The position numbers and the translations under genes were made by a program. The notes beneath the pieces were generated by a model. That model saw only the letters and a program-made list of their open reading frames with translations, searched no databases and was not told the origin of the DNA. Shown here piece by piece: positions 56,502 to 57,726 of a DNA stretch of 57,726 bases (position 1 is its first letter; each line of letters starts with the position of its first letter). Origin of the DNA: an uncultured Oscillospiraceae bacterium (lineage in GTDB: Bacteria; Bacillota; Clostridia; Oscillospirales; Oscillospiraceae); NCBI GenBank assembly GCA_944383195.1, contig CALWOP010000003.1, positions 1-57,726 on the forward strand, given 5' to 3'.

Positions 56502-57726
56502 TTACTCAGCCTTGGGCTCCTCAGCGGACTCCTCAGCCTCTTCCTCCGCCTTCTTGGCGGTCTTCTTGGGGGCGGCCTTCTTCTTGGCCTTGGTGGCCTT
56601 GGCAGAATCCACCACCAGCTTGCTGGCCTTACGCATAACCAGATCGTGCTTCAGGTCCTCAGCGGGAACAGCAGCCTTCACCTGTTCGGCAGGGATGTTG
56701 TACTGCTCGGCCAGGCGCTTGATCTCCTCCTCGTACTCCTCGTCGGTGATCTCCAGGTTCTCAGCCTTAGCCACCGCGGTGAGGGCCAGCTCCATCTGCA
56801 CCTGCTTGAGCGCAGTGGGACGGGCGGAAGCGCGGATCATCTCGGCGTTGGTGCCCATCATCTTGTGGTAGTCCTCCATGGAGATGCCCTGGCTCTGGAG
56901 ACGCATGGCATAGTCATCCATGAGGCGGTCGATCTGGACCTCGATCATGCCGTCGGGGATCTCACACTCCATGTTGGCCACCAGCTGCTCCATGACCTGG
57001 TTCTCAAAGTCGCTCTGGGCCTGCTGAGTGCGCCGCTCGGTGAGCTTGGCCTCCAGGTCCTTGCGGAAGTCAGCCAGAGTCTCAAACTCGGACACATCCT
57101 TGGCAAACTCGTCGTCCACCTCGGGGGCCTGGGGCTCCTTGACCTCATTGACCTTCACGTGGAAGACCACAGCCTTGCCGGCCAGCTCAGCGTGGTAATC
57201 CTCGGGGAAGGTGATGTCGATGTCCTTCTCCTCGCCGGCCTTCATGCCGATGACCTGCTCTTCAAAGCCGGGAACGAACATTCCGGCGCCCAGCTTCAGC
57301 TCGTAGTTCTCGCCCTTGCCGCCCTCAAAGGGAGTGCCGTTGTCAAAGCCCTCAAAGTCGATGACGGCGGTGTCGCCCTTCTTGGCCTTGCGCTTGACGC
57401 TGACCAGGCGGGTAGCCCGGTCGATGTAGGGCTGCATCTCGGCGTCCACGTCCTTCTCGGTGACCTTGACCTCCTCCTTGGGAGCGCTCAGGCCCTTGTA
57501 CTCGCCCAGCTTCACCTCAGGGCGGACAGACACCAGGGCTTTAAAGGTAAAGCCCTCCTTGCCGACCTCCACGATCTCCATCTTGGGGTAGCCCACATCG
57601 TCCAGACCCTGCTCCTTCACAGCCTCTTCATAGGCGGCGGGGTACACGGCATTGATGGCCTCCTCGTAGAACACGCCGGAGCCGTACATACCTTCAATGA
57701 TCTTCCGGGGAGCCTTGCCCTTGCGG
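56502..57726 (-). CDS. tig: Trigger factor, N-terminal end outside window
   Basis: Ribosome-bound chaperone with peptidyl-prolyl isomerase activity. About 408 codons are visible; the ribosome-binding domain is cut by the window edge (the frame continues upstream as RKGKAPRKIIEGMYGSG). PPIase (FKBP) domain: VIDFEGFDNGTPFEGGKG, GMFVPGFEEQVIGM, ITFPEDYHAELAG. Then the C-terminal chaperone arms. A 30-residue tail alternates Lys/Ala- and Glu-rich segments (KAKKKAAPKKTAKKAEEEAE), longer than in most trigger factors. tig-clpP-clpX is a standard order. Confidence 0.95.
   Translation of the reverse strand, partial: RKGKAPRKIIEGMYGSGVFYEEAINAVYPAAYEEAVKEQGLDDVGYPKMEIVEVGKEGFTFKALVSVRPEVKLGEYKGLSAPKEEVKVTEKDVDAEMQPYIDRATRLVSVKRKAKKGDTAVIDFEGFDNGTPFEGGKGENYELKLGAGMFVPGFEEQVIGMKAGEEKDIDITFPEDYHAELAGKAVVFHVKVNEVKEPQAPEVDDEFAKDVSEFETLADFRKDLEAKLTERRTQQAQSDFENQVMEQLVANMECEIPDGMIEVQIDRLMDDYAMRLQSQGISMEDYHKMMGTNAEMIRASARPTALKQVQMELALTAVAKAENLEITDEEYEEEIKRLAEQYNIPAEQVKAAVPAEDLKHDLVMRKASKLVVDSAKATKAKKKAAPKKTAKKAEEEAEESAEEPKAE

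Overview
The window looks like the chromosome of a high-GC, endospore-associated Clostridia species, most likely an Oscillospirales relative such as the Flavonifractor/Pseudoflavonifractor/Lawsonibacter group. This is inferred from gene content and order, not from a search. Clues are gdpP-rplI-dnaB followed by tilS-hpt-ftsH, an ispH fused to ribosomal-protein-S1 domains, a GerW/YtfJ protein beside scpAB and dacF, and a tig-clpP-clpX-lon-engB block. Most of 1-13.4 kb and 31-57.7 kb is housekeeping DNA with short gaps, 4-bp start/stop overlaps, good ribosome-binding sites and readable sigma-A promoters.

Layout: 1-0.76 kb, branched-chain aminotransferase (cut by the window edge). 1.0-8.9 kb, gdpP, rplI, dnaB, tilS, hpt, ftsH. 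8.9-13.4 kb, birA and a divergent operon for a ferredoxin-dependent 2-oxoacid oxidoreductase (P-loop ATPase, ferredoxin, alpha, beta, gamma). 13.5-19.7 kb, an operon of a TetR regulator, an MmpL/RND exporter and a 1059-residue wall-spanning-type protein with GLUG repeats and a long helical insert. 20.2-30.9 kb, an accessory island. 31-38 kb, small conserved genes, a patatin, an XpaC/TelA/TPM stress cluster, an SSB-like protein and cysteine synthase. 38-45.5 kb, ispF, ispD, carD, ispH-rpsA, plsC, cmk, a flavoprotein and an RpiR regulator. 45.7-50.1 kb, the scpA-scpB-DUF2953-ytfJ-dacF-rluB operon. 50.3-57.7 kb, a lipoprotein gene, then engB, lon, clpX, clpP (with a CIRCE operator) and tig (cut by the window edge).

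The main discovery is at the edges of the island. A 3' half of a tRNA-Leu(UAG) lies at 20199-20251 and a 5' half at 30851-30889, both on the minus strand and in the right order. Joined at their shared 7-nt anticodon loop they rebuild an 85-nt tRNA with perfect acceptor (7/7), D (3/3), anticodon (5/5) and T (5/5) stems. About 10.6 kb of DNA has therefore entered the anticodon loop of a tRNA gene. Joining the two inner flanks gives a near-perfect 40-bp palindrome, as expected of an attP. Just inside the right edge are an intact tRNA-Leu(UAG), which can replace the broken one, and another orphan 5' half with the same junction, a trace of a second event. No recombinase gene is visible inside.

The island carries a decaying vanG-type D-Ala-D-Ser cluster: vanR has lost its 5' part and the racemase gene has a frameshift. 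A separate small serine acetyltransferase and a soluble racemase stand where a membrane VanT would be expected. It also carries an oleate hydratase between two TetR-type regulators, a NIF3/CutA-like small protein and a YczE-type membrane protein.
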